From positions 1 to 14,399 of the forward strand of contig DJYW01000127.1 in the NCBI GenBank assembly GCA_002450255.1: a DNA stretch of 14,399 nucleotides, given 5' to 3'. This DNA comes from Gammaproteobacteria bacterium UBA6968. GTDB taxonomy: Bacteria > Pseudomonadota > Gammaproteobacteria > Pseudomonadales > Azotimanducaceae. Of the stretch, positions 13,841 through 14,399 are shown piece by piece. Below the pieces are notes generated by a model that was not told the origin of the DNA, searched no databases, and saw nothing but the letters and a program-made list of their open reading frames with translations. Position 1 is the stretch's first letter. Every line of letters begins with the position of its first letter. Position numbers and translations under genes: made by a program.

Positions 13841-14399
13841 ATGGGTATTAACGCGGGTATTGGCATCGCCAATTTCACTTTTGATGACGCGCAGGGTTTC
13901 TGGCGCTGGGTCGACATTTGCGACAACAGTGGCATTGATTCGATTTGGCAGAGTGATCGCATTATCGAAAAAAGCCCTAACTTGGAGACGATGAGCGTGA
14001 TGGCCGCTTTGGCGGGTGGCAGCAAACGTCTTAAGTTTGGGATGAACGTGGCGAGCCTAGGTCTGCGCGATCCAGTGCTGATGGCCAAGGCCTGCGCAAC
14101 CATTGATGTTTTATCGTCTGGGCGGCTGTTGCCCGCCTTTGCAGTTGGCAGCGCTTTGTCTCGCGACTATACCGCGACCGGCCGCCCAACTAAGGGGCGT
14201 GGCAAACGCACCGATGAGGGTTTGCAAATCATGGCGCGCTTGTGGGCCGAGGACGAAGTCTCATTTACCGGTGAGTATTATCAGTTAGACCGTGCCAGCA
14301 TTGCGCCCAAGCCAATTCAAAATCCGCTACCGCTGTGGGTGGGTGGCTCGGCTACGGCGGCGATTGAACGGACCGCACGGTGGGGCACCGGTTGGCAAG
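13841..14399 (+). CDS. Luciferase-like (LLM) flavin/F420-dependent oxidoreductase, 3' end outside window
   Basis: The frame opens at ATG 13841, with GGGAGGG three bases upstream, and stays open to the window edge (186 codons, partial). The sequence begins MGINAGIGIANFTFDDAQG and carries LLM-family features: SDRIIEKSPNLETMSVMAAL, followed by KFGMNVASLGLRDPVLMAKA, then ATIDVLSSGRL, a form of the family's tidxLSgGRl signature. Further on is RTDEGLQIMARLW, then VSFTGEYYQL and IAPKPIQNPLPLWVGGSA. These are the TIM-barrel strands and the flavin/F420-binding region of bacterial luciferase-like monooxygenases and F420-dependent reductases. The subclass (FMN monooxygenase or F420 dehydrogenase) is not decided by the visible part. 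The substrate is unknown. It is divergent from glucokinase and has its own promoter candidate. Confidence 0.88.
   Translation, partial: MGINAGIGIANFTFDDAQGFWRWVDICDNSGIDSIWQSDRIIEKSPNLETMSVMAALAGGSKRLKFGMNVASLGLRDPVLMAKACATIDVLSSGRLLPAFAVGSALSRDYTATGRPTKGRGKRTDEGLQIMARLWAEDEVSFTGEYYQLDRASIAPKPIQNPLPLWVGGSATAAIERTARWGTGWQ

Noticed and set aside
1..14399. CRISPR array, transposon, prophage or defence system
   Set aside because: No regularly spaced repeats, transposase, integrase, phage or nuclease-like genes are visible; the genes are metabolic and transport functions.

Overview
The window looks like chromosomal DNA from a free-living, aerobic, Gram-negative proteobacterium. A marine gammaproteobacterium is my best guess. 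The evidence is a four-part TatT-type TRAP transporter, a lipobox protein, E. coli-type (group A) glucokinase, paired acyl-CoA dehydrogenases and an even, mid-range base composition. The genus is not decided by the sequence. I see no tRNA, rRNA, CRISPR array, insertion sequence or prophage gene.

Layout, left to right. (1) 1-212: a pyrimidine-rich edge with no supported gene. (2) 213-650 (-): a small exported protein of unknown function. (3) 651-1257: intergenic, with small inverted repeats. (4) 1258-2889 (+): a thiamine-diphosphate enzyme of the acetolactate synthase superfamily, then 2996-3991 (+): an NADP-dependent MDR-family oxidoreductase. The gap between them carries two hairpins, and a strong bidirectional terminator lies at 4049-4081. 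(5) 6305-4166 (-): two acyl-CoA dehydrogenase genes, a full-length one with a candidate catalytic Glu and a short one that seems to lack it. This looks like a heteromeric dehydrogenase of the kind used on steroid or other bulky acyl-CoA side chains. (6) 6468-6869 (+): a small soluble protein of unknown function, divergent from the dehydrogenases across a promoter region with two palindromes. (7) 11178-6924 (-): a probable operon tatT-dctP-dctQ-dctM-yjbQ, encoding a TRAP uptake system with its TatT lipoprotein and a YjbQ-family protein. A plausible promoter with an operator-like palindrome sits in front of tatT. (8) 11740-12528 (+): a crotonase-family enoyl-CoA hydratase/isomerase, whose stop codon overlaps that of the convergent glucokinase (13535-12525, -). 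(9) 13841 to the window end (+): a luciferase-like (LLM) flavin or F420 oxidoreductase, truncated by the window edge, behind a good promoter candidate with an inverted repeat in its spacer.

Together the genes suggest uptake of an organic acid or other carboxylated compound (TRAP) and acyl-CoA based catabolism (two dehydrogenase subunits, a hydratase-family enzyme and flavin/NADPH oxidoreductases). Glucokinase feeds sugar metabolism. No single gene is completely novel in family terms. The most interesting leads are the split dehydrogenase pair, the TatT operon with its candidate operator, the crotonase with an altered acid/base residue, and the unknown small proteins.
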